Below, one piece after another: positions 47,939 through 59,850 of a stretch of DNA of 64,000 nt (the first letter of the stretch is position 1; each line of letters begins with the position of its first letter). The notes under the pieces were generated by a model. That model saw nothing but the letters and a program-made list of their open reading frames with translations, did not search any database and was not told where the DNA came from. Location of the stretch: NCBI GenBank assembly GCA_900660155.1, contig CABFPE010000018.1:725594-789593 (forward strand), in the 5' to 3' direction. A program made the position numbers and the translations under genes. The DNA comes from Hofstenia miamia (Eukaryota; Xenacoelomorpha; Acoela; Hofsteniidae).

Positions 47939-48175
47939 AATTTATTTTCAAATTCAAAGTGGTCGATGAAATCATCCTTGTCAAGAACAGTTTTTCCAGT
48001 TCTGCTAAGCAAATGTTGGCTTTGCTGGAAGAAGCTTACAATAAAAAAATTTAAAGTACTCGGGATATTTACAGAGGTTTCTAGTCATAAATATGCATGT
48101 TGGCTTCTTGCAGAACATTTCTCCGGAATTGAACCACTTAATACTCTTGTCTACGTAATTAGGAGGAAAAGCTAG
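47939..48175 (+). other. Exon-like or decayed coding segment
   Basis: After TTGCTATGTAG there are two overlapping readable frames. One gives FKFKVVDEIILVKNSF and AKQMLALLEEAYNKK, then stops; the shifted frame continues with KVLGIFTEVSSHKYACWL and EPLNTLVYVIRRKS to TAG at 48173-48175. A single frame shift joining them would give one peptide of about 75 residues, which suggests a dead gene or transposon fragment. The family is not recognised. Confidence 0.25.
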
Positions 48176-50230
48176 CTTCCGTGATAGATCTAGTCTAAAT
48201 TAACTTGGACTGCGCCTAATATTCAATAAATATTATAATCTGAGTGTTTATAGTTCACTTGTGAAACGGACGAAGTCATATAGTGAATTTAGACTACTCA
48301 AATTTCAAAACAGATTTAAAATGGACATAAGATCTTTCATTGAGATATAATTGTTTATTGTTAACACCGTGTGTGAATATACAAATGGAATATAATACTA
48401 ATTTCATTACCCTAGTATATCTTTGTTGAACTTAAGAAATGTTCTAGTCTTTTCCATCGAAGTTGTCGAGTTGAACTTTGAAATTCTCTTTAAATATCAC
48501 TTTCAATTGTACAAGGTTGTAGTTCTTCGGCGATGAGGATTACTTATCTGAATATTTTCTAGTTTTAAATTTATAATAGAAAATTATCATTGAATAATTT
48601 ATAAATATTAACAATGTGTAGTATTTGTAAAGAAATGATTGTTTAAATTAGTACAATAGTGCGGGAATTGTAGTTCAATGTCATAAATGTATTTCATCTG
48701 TTTGTTGGCTTGGGGCAATGAGGTAACTATAACCATAATTATTTAACATTTAATTTGCTAAGCCTATCCAATTTCCCAATTTATTTTTACTAACAACCAA
48801 AACAATTCATGAATTCCATGCTTAATATAATTGTTGCGAATTACTTGCTCGTGAACTTAAAGATTTGTAGGTCATTATATTTTGACATGTGCCACCAGGA
48901 TATTAATGCAATTTGTCAGATTTCGTAAATATTTGTTTTTAATATATACTTAATTTGGTCAATGGAAACAACGATGGACCTGTTCTTAATTTCTCTATTC
49001 GTTATCTACAATCGACTGTTTGGATTACTTTAACCAACAGATTGCCTAATATAAGTTTACATTATATCTTTATTTATTACTAGTAGCAAAATTACGTAAA
49101 ACTAGACAGGGATCAAGCAAATGGCCGAAGAGACTCAAATGACCAAATTAGAATTTCAATCTTCAGTTTTAACAATTTACTTTTAAAATATAAGTTTAGA
49201 ATGTTTATTCTCATTTGGAAGGAAACTTATCAGGACTACAGCGTACACATAAAAATTTGATATTCTGATGCTTTGATGTCATAATAAGCACTGACATCAC
49301 TAAGTTGACTACAACGCAAACCATTTGAGAAATGTGTTCTCTAAGACCAGAACGACGCGAATATTTTGCAGGGTGGTGGCCAATGATAAAATGAACACAT
49401 TGAGAGAATAATGATTCGATTGTTATCCTGACCTGACGTTCTGAAGTGAATTTATCGATGAAGTTAGCAATAAAAATACTTTTTTTAGAATATGCGTCTA
49501 ACTAGAAAAATAGAGAAAGTGTGGTTTTAAATTTTAGACATTTGTCTAACAATATTTTAGAAATGTAAAGGAATATCTGGGTTACATCTTCTTTCAATTT
49601 AGAGATATAACATTATTTCTATATACGTGTGATTTTTTTTCTGTTTAATTAAATCAATCGTATCATGTACACTTTAAAGTCACAAACGAGCGAAAGAAAG
49701 AAAGAGAATGAGTGCGTATCTTTTAAAAAACGTGTTTTCACACAAATAATAATAATGAAATGCAATAGTTAAACATTGGAGTAGAAGAAAAGTTTTACTG
49801 TTGCATTTTGTATTTAATTTTTATTATACTACATTTGCATATTATAGAATATATACAGTAACCATTGCTTTATGATGTTCATAAATATTCCATGGTATGG
49901 GCATAATCTATAATGCTCTGATTTTCTGACATCAGGAAGTCCGCATTAAATATTGAATTTAAAGAAATGTATTGCTTGTTTCAAGTAATCTTTGGCTATA
50001 TATATATATATACTGACGATTCCGACTACGAGTTATTTCGTTTCGAAGTCTCCCGCCCCAGCGAGGCATTTTTGTTGTAGTAGCTAGAGCCAGCATCAAT
50101 TCATTTCGTCTGTATTGCTTGAACTGACTCCAAATTTTTGTAATTGATAGCTTATGCCCATACCTACAATATAAGAATTTAAAAATGTCGATTTTTTAAT
50201 TTTAATTTTTTTGTTTTACAATAGCCGCTC
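48176..50230. other. Gene desert
   Basis: No gene recognised. A short TA run lies at 49997-50012, and a moderately GC-rich non-coding segment at 50020-50100. Confidence 0.45.
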
Positions 50231-50300
50231 GCGCCAGTATAAATAACGAAATTATACAGCGCCAGCATAAATACGCGAAATCTTTCGGTAGCGCCATTAT
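50231..50300. repeat. Short tandem GCGCCA repeat
   Basis: Three units start GCGCCAGTATAAATA, GCGCCAGCATAAATA and GCGCCATTATTTATA at 50231, 50259 and 50291. The spacings of 28 and 32 bp indicate a small decaying minisatellite. Confidence 0.6.
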
Positions 50301-50767
50301 TTATATATTTATACTTATGCATACCGTTTCTAATAAATGTAGGTTGTGACGACAATATATTTTCTAATATTGACTGATTGAACCATCTCCACTGTACTAA
50401 ATCATAATATGTTTATTTCATATTTAAAATATTCTAAATATAATCGACAAATTTCTGCTTCAATGTTACACATAAACATTTCCTTTATTTCCATAACATA
50501 TATAATTTTCTAAATATTTGTGATGTTGACCTCAATATGGTTGCTCTTGCCTAGAGCTCGAGGTCACGAGGTCAAAAGGTTGATCTAAAGTATATTGTTG
50601 AGACTTTGGCTCTACCTATAATTTATACAACGCTTTGCAAGAAGTGTTCTTAGTAGTTTAAGTCACTCACTTGCATAATTAAGCAGTCAGTGGAAACGAT
50701 TAAACACGTGTTTGTGTTAAGCTTAAATAAATCGATTGGTTGTTCCATTTTCTCTACTAATTGAAAC

Positions 50768-50947
50768 ATGCCTTTCTGGCGTCGCAAGGCTCCCTCCTAT
50801 GTTTCACTTTCCAATATCATTAAATTCGCGCAGCATATACCCCTGCTATTGAATTTTCGGGACGCAGCGCAAACTTCTTGTCGACAAGGTTTGATTTTGG
50901 ATTTGACACAGTATTGTAATACAATTAATAATGAAGATAGTTTGTAA
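50768..50947 (+). CDS. Candidate 5' exon or small ORF, unidentified
   Basis: The ATG-initiated frame of 59 codons is much less AT-biased than its surroundings: MPFWRRKAPSYVSLSNII, then FAQHIPLLLNFRDAAQTS, then CRQGLILDLTQYCNT. It ends TAA at 50945-50947, and a possible donor CGACAAG|GTTTGA (50889) would end a first exon after 121 bp. The basic N-terminus and helical middle look protein-like. I do not recognise it, and no following exon was identified. Confidence 0.3.
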   Translation: MPFWRRKAPSYVSLSNIIKFAQHIPLLLNFRDAAQTSCRQGLILDLTQYCNTINNEDSL

Positions 50948-51279
50948 ACGTAAAAATTCTATTTTCTAAACACTTTCGAAGGTAGGGCAATACTTCATGG
51001 TATAAATAGTAGTGTAATAAGGATGTAAGCATCAAAGGCATCAAAAATATACATTTCAATGTATATAAAACTGATGCCGACTTTACATACATCGTCGATT
51101 TATGTATATATCAGGATTTTGGCAAAAAATATGTATTGTTTACAAGAAAAACATTTAAACCTTTAAAGCACACGTTCTGCAAATTTTTCTAGAAATTCGT
51201 TTATGAAAATTCGAATGAACAAATTCCAAAATGGTTTTCCAAACTTTCTATATTTTGTACGAGTTTTGGAAACAAAAAT

Positions 51280-51764
51280 TTAACCTTAAACAGCCTAGCG
51301 TCCTTTTTAAAGGACAAACCGTTTTTCCAAATTTACAAAGGAATTTTCTCCAAGCCTATATCTAAATTTGAAAATCTTGGGGCATGGGTAGGTCTATTGG
51401 GGAACATACTTTAATGCAATTTTGAAAATTTCTATTAAAGTTTATTGCCGTGCCAGAAATTGTTGAATAGATGAACACGTTTTCTTAGAAATTTTCGAAT
51501 TTTTGAAAAAGATTTAAATTCTCTTCATACCTAGTGTTAATATATTTAGAAGGTTTTGAACCCCTGGAGGCAACAAAGAACTTTGACTATTTTAGATATG
51601 TGCAAAGATATTCCAAACCCATTGAGGCATGCCGTGCGCAAAGTCAGAGGTCGCGGAGCCGAAGGCTTTCAGATTAAGCACACCATCAATAGTTTTTGAG
51701 CATTTAAAATTTTTTATATCATCATGAAAATTTTTCAAAAAATCTCCAGGCTGCTTAATGTTAA
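51280..51764 (+). mobile_element. TTAA-flanked MITE family, copy 1
   Basis: The left end TTAACCTTAAACAGCCTAGCG is followed by the palindrome GTCCTTTTTAAAGGAC. The right end is CTCCAGGCTGCTTAATGTTAA. TTAA at both edges fits a piggyBac-type target. The internal GC-richer core (GGCATGCCGTGCGCAAAGTCAGAGGT...) matches copy 2 in inverse orientation at high similarity. It is non-coding; open frames across it are incidental. Confidence 0.75.
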
Positions 51765-51877
51765 AAAGACATTGCAAAACGACGTTTAAAACACTATTTG
51801 AAGCTGTTTGAACTACCCTATGTTTTAGACATACCAAGCCTGGTATTCATGAAAGAATCGCACAATCCTAATTGCGG

Positions 51878-51881
<4 letters not shown>

Positions 51882-51922
<41 letters not shown>
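51882..51922. repeat. (TA)n microsatellite
   Basis: About 20 TA units, 118 bp beyond copy 1 of the TTAA element. Confidence 0.9.
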
Positions 51923-51926
<4 letters not shown>

Positions 51927-54900
51927 TGGTTTAAATTTGCATATAAATTAATATACATTAATATAGATAATTGCATCTTAGGCATCAAATACTTAAATAC
52001 ATAATCAGCTGTTCTGCATCTGCCACTTCTGTACTCTTCAATCTGAAATTTTAAGATCATTGATTCCTTTACGAAATTCATGCCAGGATTACAGTACCAG
52101 AATTTACGCCATGTGAACTCGGTTATTCTTTGTTATCAAATGGATATGCCAATTTTAAGAAGCATTGCTTGAAAGATGTTCTGCCTTAAGGCAACGTCTT
52201 CTTAGTCCGATTTCATTATTACCTCAGAAATGAGTTTAATGGGTCCACAGAAATTGGAGGCGTTGGCTCTTTTTTCATTTTCATAATGTATTTAAAGTTT
52301 TAAACCTTATACATTATTTTTTGATAATTTTTTTGCATCTGATCTAAACTTACTCAGTTTCTTCTGTATTTGGGCTGGGCTTGGCCCGAAATTTTTGGAC
52401 CATTTGCTACTCTGGCATATGTTGTAAGAATATAGGCGGGTACTTTTACTGTAGTAATTCTAATCAATCACTTAGATTTTCAGGTTTTGAAAATGTATCA
52501 AGCGGACACCAATGCTGATGTGCAATGACATGTAGAAAACTGGTCTCAACTGGAAAATTATCTACAAGAAATCTTACCGCGAAGAAACGGTTTTTAATTT
52601 TTTGCTGAAAGTACTTAACTTTCACATCTCAGAATAGTTACACGATACCTGCTCAGAATTTTGCCTTCCCCAGCTAGCTCCTATAGGTTATTACCAAAAG
52701 TCTTCAATCGTATCTAGTAGAAAAAGAATTTCAATTTCATACTATCTGAAATAAACTTATTGTGTTTGATAACTTAGGCAAACGATAGATTAGTTGATTT
52801 AAGTTTACTTAGTTTTGCTTAAGTCATAGTTTGAATGCAGTTTGTTTATTCAAATTAGTTTGAGCTATCGTTTAATTTAAATTTCATATTTCAATTAAAT
52901 TTAAACAGTTTAAGTGTCATTTAAATGGCCTGAACTGCAGCTAAAATGATGAAACCACGAGTGTGGCTATTGGCAATACTCCCTCGCTATATTTAAGTGC
53001 AGCTTGATACAAAGCAATACGAAATAAGTGATGTGCGAAATCAATACTTGCATCGTAATTTATATTTTTGTTTGACCTTGTAATGTAAGTGAATAGTGCG
53101 ATTATAGATATTTGAGGGAGAAATTTAACCGATGATTATCTTTGAGTTCAATTATGTTAGATTTACTAATTTAATTATGTCACTTGCTTTTCCCCAACTC
53201 TTTGAAGTTTCTTAGTTTAATTTCCCATAAAACGTTAAGTATTTTGTTTTGTGTAATTGAATTGCACGCTAGATACAACAATTTTATGGTACACTATTTT
53301 TAAAGGATTCCTTCAGGTTTGTGCGCAAATTTTTGGAGATGCATTATTTATGATAAGATAAACGGATGAAAGTGATTTCGAAAAAAATCGATTTTCCGTT
53401 TACAAATGGCCATTGACACTCAATATTTTAAATTAGCGCTTAATGATATTTATAATATTTATAATAATTTATAATGAATATTTATAATAACCCATAATAG
53501 GTTATTGATAACAACTGCTTATAATTGGATTCTAACAGAATTAAAATTTGAAATTAATCCTTAAACTTAAAATTTTCAAACAATTTTCTCAAAGTGTATT
53601 ACGAAATTTCGAAATCGTCAGATATGAATACATCCACTGATGAACGTGGTCGACTGTAAAGTTGAAAATTTTTACTAAAGGGGAACGCTTTCTTAAAGTA
53701 CTTGAAAAGATTAATATTGAAAATTCCGATTTTTTTAAAAAATTTTTTAGTTTTAGGTAGTTAGGAGGTTGAAAGCCTGAATTGTTTCTTTTTACGTATA
53801 TAGAACACACAAAACCATTGGGCAAGTATACGAACTTCGCGATTTTAGAACGTAAATTTGTTTGTGAGCTTTAGGCGTTTAAAATTTTCTCAAGAAATGA
53901 TTAAGGATTTTGGAAAATTCCTATGCAACTTAAGTTTAGGGAAATCTTACAATATGTGTATAAATTTTTGACAGTTTGAATCAATGCGCACTCACTGACT
54001 ACCTTATGAACAATTTTTTGCGAAGTTCAATTCTAATTTCGTGAAAAGCGTATGCAATGCGGTTTGTGAGATCATTTAGTTTTGGCGTACGAAATGACTA
54101 TTGTCAAATTTAAAGACCTTGCAGATGAAGCAATGAATGATTTCATGAAACATCTTTCTGCTGGGAGAATATATTCAGCCCATGTTGAATCACAGCTCAC
54201 AACCCTTTCAACTTAGTATGAACTTTTTAAAATAGTATACTAATTTTTGTATGACCATTGGAAAGTAAACATCATTTCAAATCAACAATGACAATGTGAA
54301 ATTTATAGTAAAACTTAAATTATTAAGTATTTTAAGGAACTTACTGGCATTGCCCTAATTTTTTCAATTCAGTTGTTTAAAACAAATTCGTTAGAATCAA
54401 ATTTAAAGATATTCCTATCAGCAGCCTACTTTTACTTGATGAATATGTTCTTTTCAATAGGTCGCTTTTAAAATGAAATATTTAGTTGCTTATAATAGTC
54501 ATTTATTATGTATGGAAAATGGAAACTTTGACAATAATTCCTTCGTAATTCTACGCATTTGTTAACTTGTGCTTAATAGACAGTTTCCGGAGACAGTGAG
54601 TTCGGTACTCTTATATTTTACATTCAAAATTTAAATGTAATGAAGTTCAAAGATGTGGACTCAGCTCGTAATCCCTATTTTATATATTTTTTTGACCCGT
54701 GACGTGATTTTGACTAGAAATATCCAGATATGGGAAAACAGCCGCTGTCTGTTTATATCAGGATTTCGCAGTCGATAGACGTCAGTTTCAGTTGCCATAA
54801 AGAGATAAATTGTATAGGAAAAGAGGGATAATCTATAAAAAATTTTGAAAAAATAATTTAACATTTTGTTTGCTTTTAAGTTTAGGATTTCAATATTTTT

Positions 54901-55288
54901 GTTTACCCCTAAGCATCTTACGAAATACACTACCATGGCTCTTTTATAACATGTTAAATTAACTCTACTCAACCTGTGGGACTTTCTTCTTGAGACTGGG
55001 TGACTTTTCCTAACTTTTATTGAGGATCATACCCCCATAAATATTTTCTAAATATCCGTTCATTTCATTTATGCTATTGTGTTTCAACTGGGAGTGTAGT
55101 CTTTCAATTTTTGTAAAAACGTATTGATAGCATAAATAATATACACAAAAATTTATATTTGATAAGTTAAGAATGAATACTATGAATCTCATCATTTCAT
55201 ACTGTAAAATTAATATTTAATCTATTTCAAAAATATTTTCAAATTTTGAGATTTGATGAAGCCATCAAAAGTTTTGTTTTAATTCCAT
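51923..55288. other. Gene desert
   Basis: About 3.4 kb with no recognisable gene or large repeat. The longest frame (about 103 codons, - strand, near 54.8 kb) is within chance expectation. Confidence 0.45.
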
Positions 55289-55700
55289 AATCTAATCCAG
55301 ACTTAGTTGGTGGGGGACCATAGGTGGAATTAGGACGGATCGACTTGCAGGTTGTGTCGGGTTGGATTGGTTCAATGTTCTTCTTCAACCTGAAATTTAA
55401 AAGCAGTATTTCTAAAAAATTATTTTTCCACTTGCACATCTTTTTGCCGTACAAAAACTGTAAAATCCAGATATGAGCAAAAAAACCTTCCCTCAACTAT
55501 TTTATCACCATACTTTAGAAGTATTTATTGAGATTTTGTAGTAATTGGGTTTCCGCAACTTCTTTATTCGCTTACTCGGCCAGCTATCACATAGGTGGAA
55601 GTCACACCGGTCGACCTCCAGGCTGACTCAAGTTAACGAAAAGTAGTGGAGGTCGGGTCGGGTCGAAAGTTTTTACTTACCGGTTCCACCTATGGGGGAT
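55289..55700. mobile_element. GC-rich inverted-repeat element relic
   Basis: CATAGGTGGAA occurs at about 55319 and 55590, and its inverse TTCCACCTATG at 55684-55694. The last two form arms (ATAGGTGGAA.....ACCGG versus ACCGGTTCCACCTAT) around GGTCGACCT and GGTCGGGTCGGGTCG runs. A similar GTGTCGGGTTGGATTGG run follows the first. This looks like one MITE of about 105 bp plus a related partial copy. Confidence 0.45.
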
Positions 55701-56777
55701 CTAGGGCTTATGAGCTCAAAAATCCCAGTTCGAATAAGGTTAAGGAGTACATCTGTGTATGTAATTCGTACCTAAGCATCATAGATTTTCTAGATCTAAT
55801 AAAAATAAGCAATAAATAGCGATCTTAGCTAATTCAATATTATTCGAAACAATACTTTTATACTTTTTTGTTACATTTTCCTGGAATGATGTGTGGACCC
55901 CTTGCACTGTTGATTTTATCGACACTTTCTGGATGACTTCTCCTGTAATTGGTCCCTCAAATGGGATCCCTTCCCCAGTCAGAAAAGCTTGCGTACGTGT
56001 ATAAGTTCATCCCTAAAGTCTTTATTCTCATTGAAAATTCCTCTGTATAATGAACCTCTTTTCCAAATAATTAATTTAAAATACCAACCGGCTGTGAGAA
56101 GACGGCACTTGAGGCGTTATCACTTTACGCCTTTTTGTACTGACTGGCCCATTTACACGTTTCTACGATTGCTTTAGCTGGATTTCTTTGTTTTTGTGAG
56201 ATTATATAGAACTTTATCTCGTTTGACACTTTCTTGTAAATAACTTTATATAGCTTTATAAATATATTATCGTACGTAGGTATGTTTTTCTGTTTATTCT
56301 GCTCACTTAGTACTATTAATAAAATAGAATTTTGCGAAAAGCTTTTTCCCAAAGTTTATGTATTGAAAGGTTAGTCTTTTATCGCATTAAATAATGTCTT
56401 CGTTTGGCTTACCTTTAGTTTTCTAGTATAAAATATCATGCCATTGGCTTCGAATTCTCAACCAACTACCTGCATTATATTTTCAGAAAACTTATAGCTA
56501 AAATCCTACATCATTCAATTTAATACTTGAGAATTTTGCTAAAGGCTAATCTAGCTTGATCCATGGCCTGCTAGCCGCTCAAAAATGATTTAACTATTCC
56601 AGTTTCACTTGTTTATTGCCCTGCATATTCCTGCTCTTATTGATTTCCAGAATTTCTAAGCTGAATGATGTATTAAGTTATTTTCATAGTGGTCATTGCC
56701 ACCAACCTTTCAATTTTTATTTCGTTCAGCCTACTACAAAATACTGACCTTAGTATTATGTTAAGGCGAAGATTATG
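55701..56777. other. Gene desert
   Basis: No gene recognised; short GC-rich patches only. Confidence 0.45.
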
Positions 56778-57512
56778 TTAACCTGAAACAGCCTGGGGAT
56801 TTTTGAAAATTTTTAATGATCCTATAAAATAATTTTAAACGCTTATAGCTCAAAAACTATTAATGGTGTGCTCAATCTGAAAGCCTTCGACCCCGTGACC
56901 TCTGACTTTGCGCACGGCACGCCTCAATGATTTAATCTTTACTCTGCATCTAGTTACAGTGCACTTGTTGAACAAACCGGAGCCAAAAAAATTTTTTGAG
57001 AAATTGTGAGTATGATTTGAAAAAATCGGTGTAATCTTCAATGTGAACAACCTAAGAATTTTTTAAAAATTTTTTTATATTTCTTTAAAAAATTCTTAAG
57101 CGCTTACATCTCAAAATCTAATAAAGATATCGAAAATTTCACCATGTGATAGAGCAACGTCTACGGCACGCCTCAATGATGCCCCATGATTTTCAAATTT
57201 GGAAACAGTCAAAGTTCTTTGTTGCCTCCAGGGGCTCAAAACTTTCTAAATACTTGAACACTAGGTATGGAGAGAATTCAAGTCTTTCTCAAAATCCGAA
57301 ATTTTCAAAGAAAACTTTCTATTCTTTTCAACAATCTCTGCTACAGCACTAAGCTTTAATAGATATTTTCAACATTGCAATAAAGTATGTACCCTAATAG
57401 ACCTACCCATGCCCCATGATTTTCAAATTTGGAAATTGTCTTGGAGAAAATTCTTTGTAAATGTGGAAAGCGGTTTGTCCTTTAAAAAGGACGCTAGGCT
57501 GTTTAAGGTTAA
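56778..57512 (-). mobile_element. TTAA-flanked MITE family, copy 2 (inverted, internally duplicated)
   Basis: Same family as 51280-51764 in the opposite orientation. The + strand edges are TTAACCTGAAACAGCCTGGGG and ACGCTAGGCTGTTTAAGGTTAA, so TTAA bounds both ends. The GTCCTTTAAAAAGGAC palindrome sits at 57477-57492. It is 250 bp longer than copy 1 because of internal repetition: CGGCACGCCTCAATGA occurs near 56916 and 57164, and GCCCCATGATTTTCAAATTTGG at 57181 and 57412. Confidence 0.75.
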
Positions 57513-59016
57513 GAGTGAAATGACTCCGTGTAAAGTTGAAATTATCTGCGAGTTGTCTGAATTAAATATGCCGTAGACTTTGCCTTTAATATTGCATAAT
57601 TTTGACTAAGTTAACCACCTGTGAACTCCCTGCTATAATCTAGTTTCCACTTCAAATATAGACGCCTATCTGATTTTGCATGTCATATCTTCTGCCTAGA
57701 CGAGTTAAATAAACAGTTTATAAATTGACTAAATTTTTACCACGGGTTGTTGTATTTCATAATGCGATTTGTAAGAAATGATTTATTGTTTTCTGCCAGG
57801 TTTTAATGTCACACTTAATTAAATCAATCGAACTCTCCAGATAAATACACTCACAAGGGACAGTAATGCGTAATCCGATTAATCCTCTGTTTTCTAAAAG
57901 CTAGTTTTCACACCAATTCAGACTCCCTGTTCAAAAGAAACTATTTAATTAAATTATTTTTTGGTCTAAGTGCCTTATTGCTCTTTCATAATTTTCGACT
58001 CATTGATAATGCATGCAGCTTTTCTGGTAGTTGTGGCGAGACACTACATGTTAACATGATTTCGTCGTCTGCGCCTCCTCTTGCTGGAATGAGATAAATC
58101 TGACATTTTGACATTTTGCATGCTGCTCCTTAGTACTTTTGAAATGCTTTCAAAAATGTACCCTTAAATTAGTCACTAAATACTTGCAAAAATGTGCTCT
58201 TTCAAGCAAAATATATAGAAGTAAGGGCCATTTTATTAATAAAAATGGCAATTGATTATAGATTTAAAATCACATAGTCAAGGCCATAAAAAGCATTCGT
58301 AGATTGATTATTTGCTATATGAAATTATAACAAATTTGAATAATAGACTTACTAAAATGAGTCGTTTCAATTAGTTTCTATAGTTCAATATAAAGCACTT
58401 TGTTCAAAACATTCTAGTTTAATTAGATCAGTTTCAGCAGGCGATCTGTAAGTTAACTACTTAACTATGTCTGATCCCACTGCTTTAGGCTTAATTCTAT
58501 TGATTCTACTGGTATTACCATTTCTAAATACCAATATACTTTGTCAAAGTTAATCATTTAACTTTTTAAATTCATTATTCTATAGGTAATACCTCTGAGA
58601 CATTTCCGAATTACAATTTACATTGAACTTCATATCTGGCTTAGTTTTAACAAGATCAACTTACCATCGACTAAATTTGCTCGTTTTTGGCACGTCAATC
58701 CAAATGTCAAATCCAACAAACGTGTTTCTTGCGTATGGATTGAATACGTGACGTCGGTTTAATTGTTGAAGTAATTTGGTGGAAAACATTACCGTAATTA
58801 CTATGACTTTATGAGTCAATTCTTGCTTCGGGTCTTGCCCATTAGGGACAGCCTGTGCTAAATTATTTATTCAGACAAACCAATTATTTTCCAGCGACTA
58901 TGTTTTAAGCTTATACAATAATTAAATTCACTACAATTCCTTCAATTTCAATTTTCAGCTATTATTTCTATGCTTGTGCTTTAAATATTCATTTTTAGAT
59001 AGATATGAATTTAGTG
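57513..59016. other. Gene desert
   Basis: AT-rich DNA with no recognisable gene. Confidence 0.45.
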
Positions 59017-59117
59017 TTTTTTGGCCGCGAACAGCCGTAAGCTAGTTGCCGGCTACTGGCTGAACTCTTACTGCCGCGGCTTCAAATTTTAAATCACGAT
59101 TTTTCGCGGCCGTAAGT
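59017..59117. repeat. GC-rich palindromic segment
   Basis: TTGGCCGCGAA (59021) and TTCGCGGCC (59103) are inverse, and an inner pair GCCGCGAACAGCCGTAAG / CTTACTGCCGCGGC can also pair. It is a compact, hairpin-prone, GC-rich island in AT-rich DNA, probably a short DNA transposon relic. Confidence 0.45.
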
Positions 59118-59519
59118 TGAATTTTTATTTTGACTTGAAACTGAATTAAACAGGGTTTTTACAATGAATAATGAGTTATTTCCAAAGTTTATTATGAGAA
59201 AAGCTGTGAATATTATATCCAATACAGGCCGGAATGCTTTCAATATGTGCGGCCGCCACTACGAATATAAATTGCTGCTTATTTCTAAATTATAACAGCA
59301 AATTGTGTGCAGCATTCTGGGGTTATGTGGGACCACTAAATCCCAGGGAAATCTGGAGCTATATTTTTTAGTGGATCTGGGACCATAAATGAAGAAACGG
59401 ATTGCAGAATATTAGTCATAATTTTGCCAATTTTTATCAAAATATGACCTTATGCAGTTAAATCAAAGTGAATAGGAAATTTTATGTCACTAGGATTGGA
59501 CGGCACTGAGACCAAATTC

Positions 59520-59850
59520 AATGAGATCCAGGGGACTGAGATCAATAAAATTTTCCCCACCGTACCCTACAGCATACATGTATTATAGTGTTCGGCGCAT
59601 ACCCCAAAACCAAGCCGAATCGAGACAAAAAAGTGAAAACCGAGTGTTTCGTGTTTCGCAAGTTGATGGTTGCTATTGGTTGCACTCGATTAATAACTTA
59701 ATTTATTTTATGAAAATACATTTTGAAAATGTATTTTTCTCTTGAATAATGTTTGGATAAAACCGATAGTAGTTACTTAAAAAAATAAAACCGATACAGC
59801 GGTTTTGAGGCACAAAAAACCGAAACTGAAAACGAACTCTTTTTTTTCAA
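59520..59850. mobile_element. hAT-like relic with CCGAA-rich ends
   Basis: AGTGTTCGGCGCATACCCC at about 59588 resembles a hAT left end, and repeated AACCGA / CCGAAAC words recur at 59600-59645 and 59760-59835. No transposase frame and no matched right terminus were found. Confidence 0.3.

Noticed and set aside
51592-52081. Frames over the first TTAA MITE and the TA run
   Set aside because: Not conserved as protein between the two MITE copies. One contains an Ile-Tyr run that is just the translated microsatellite.
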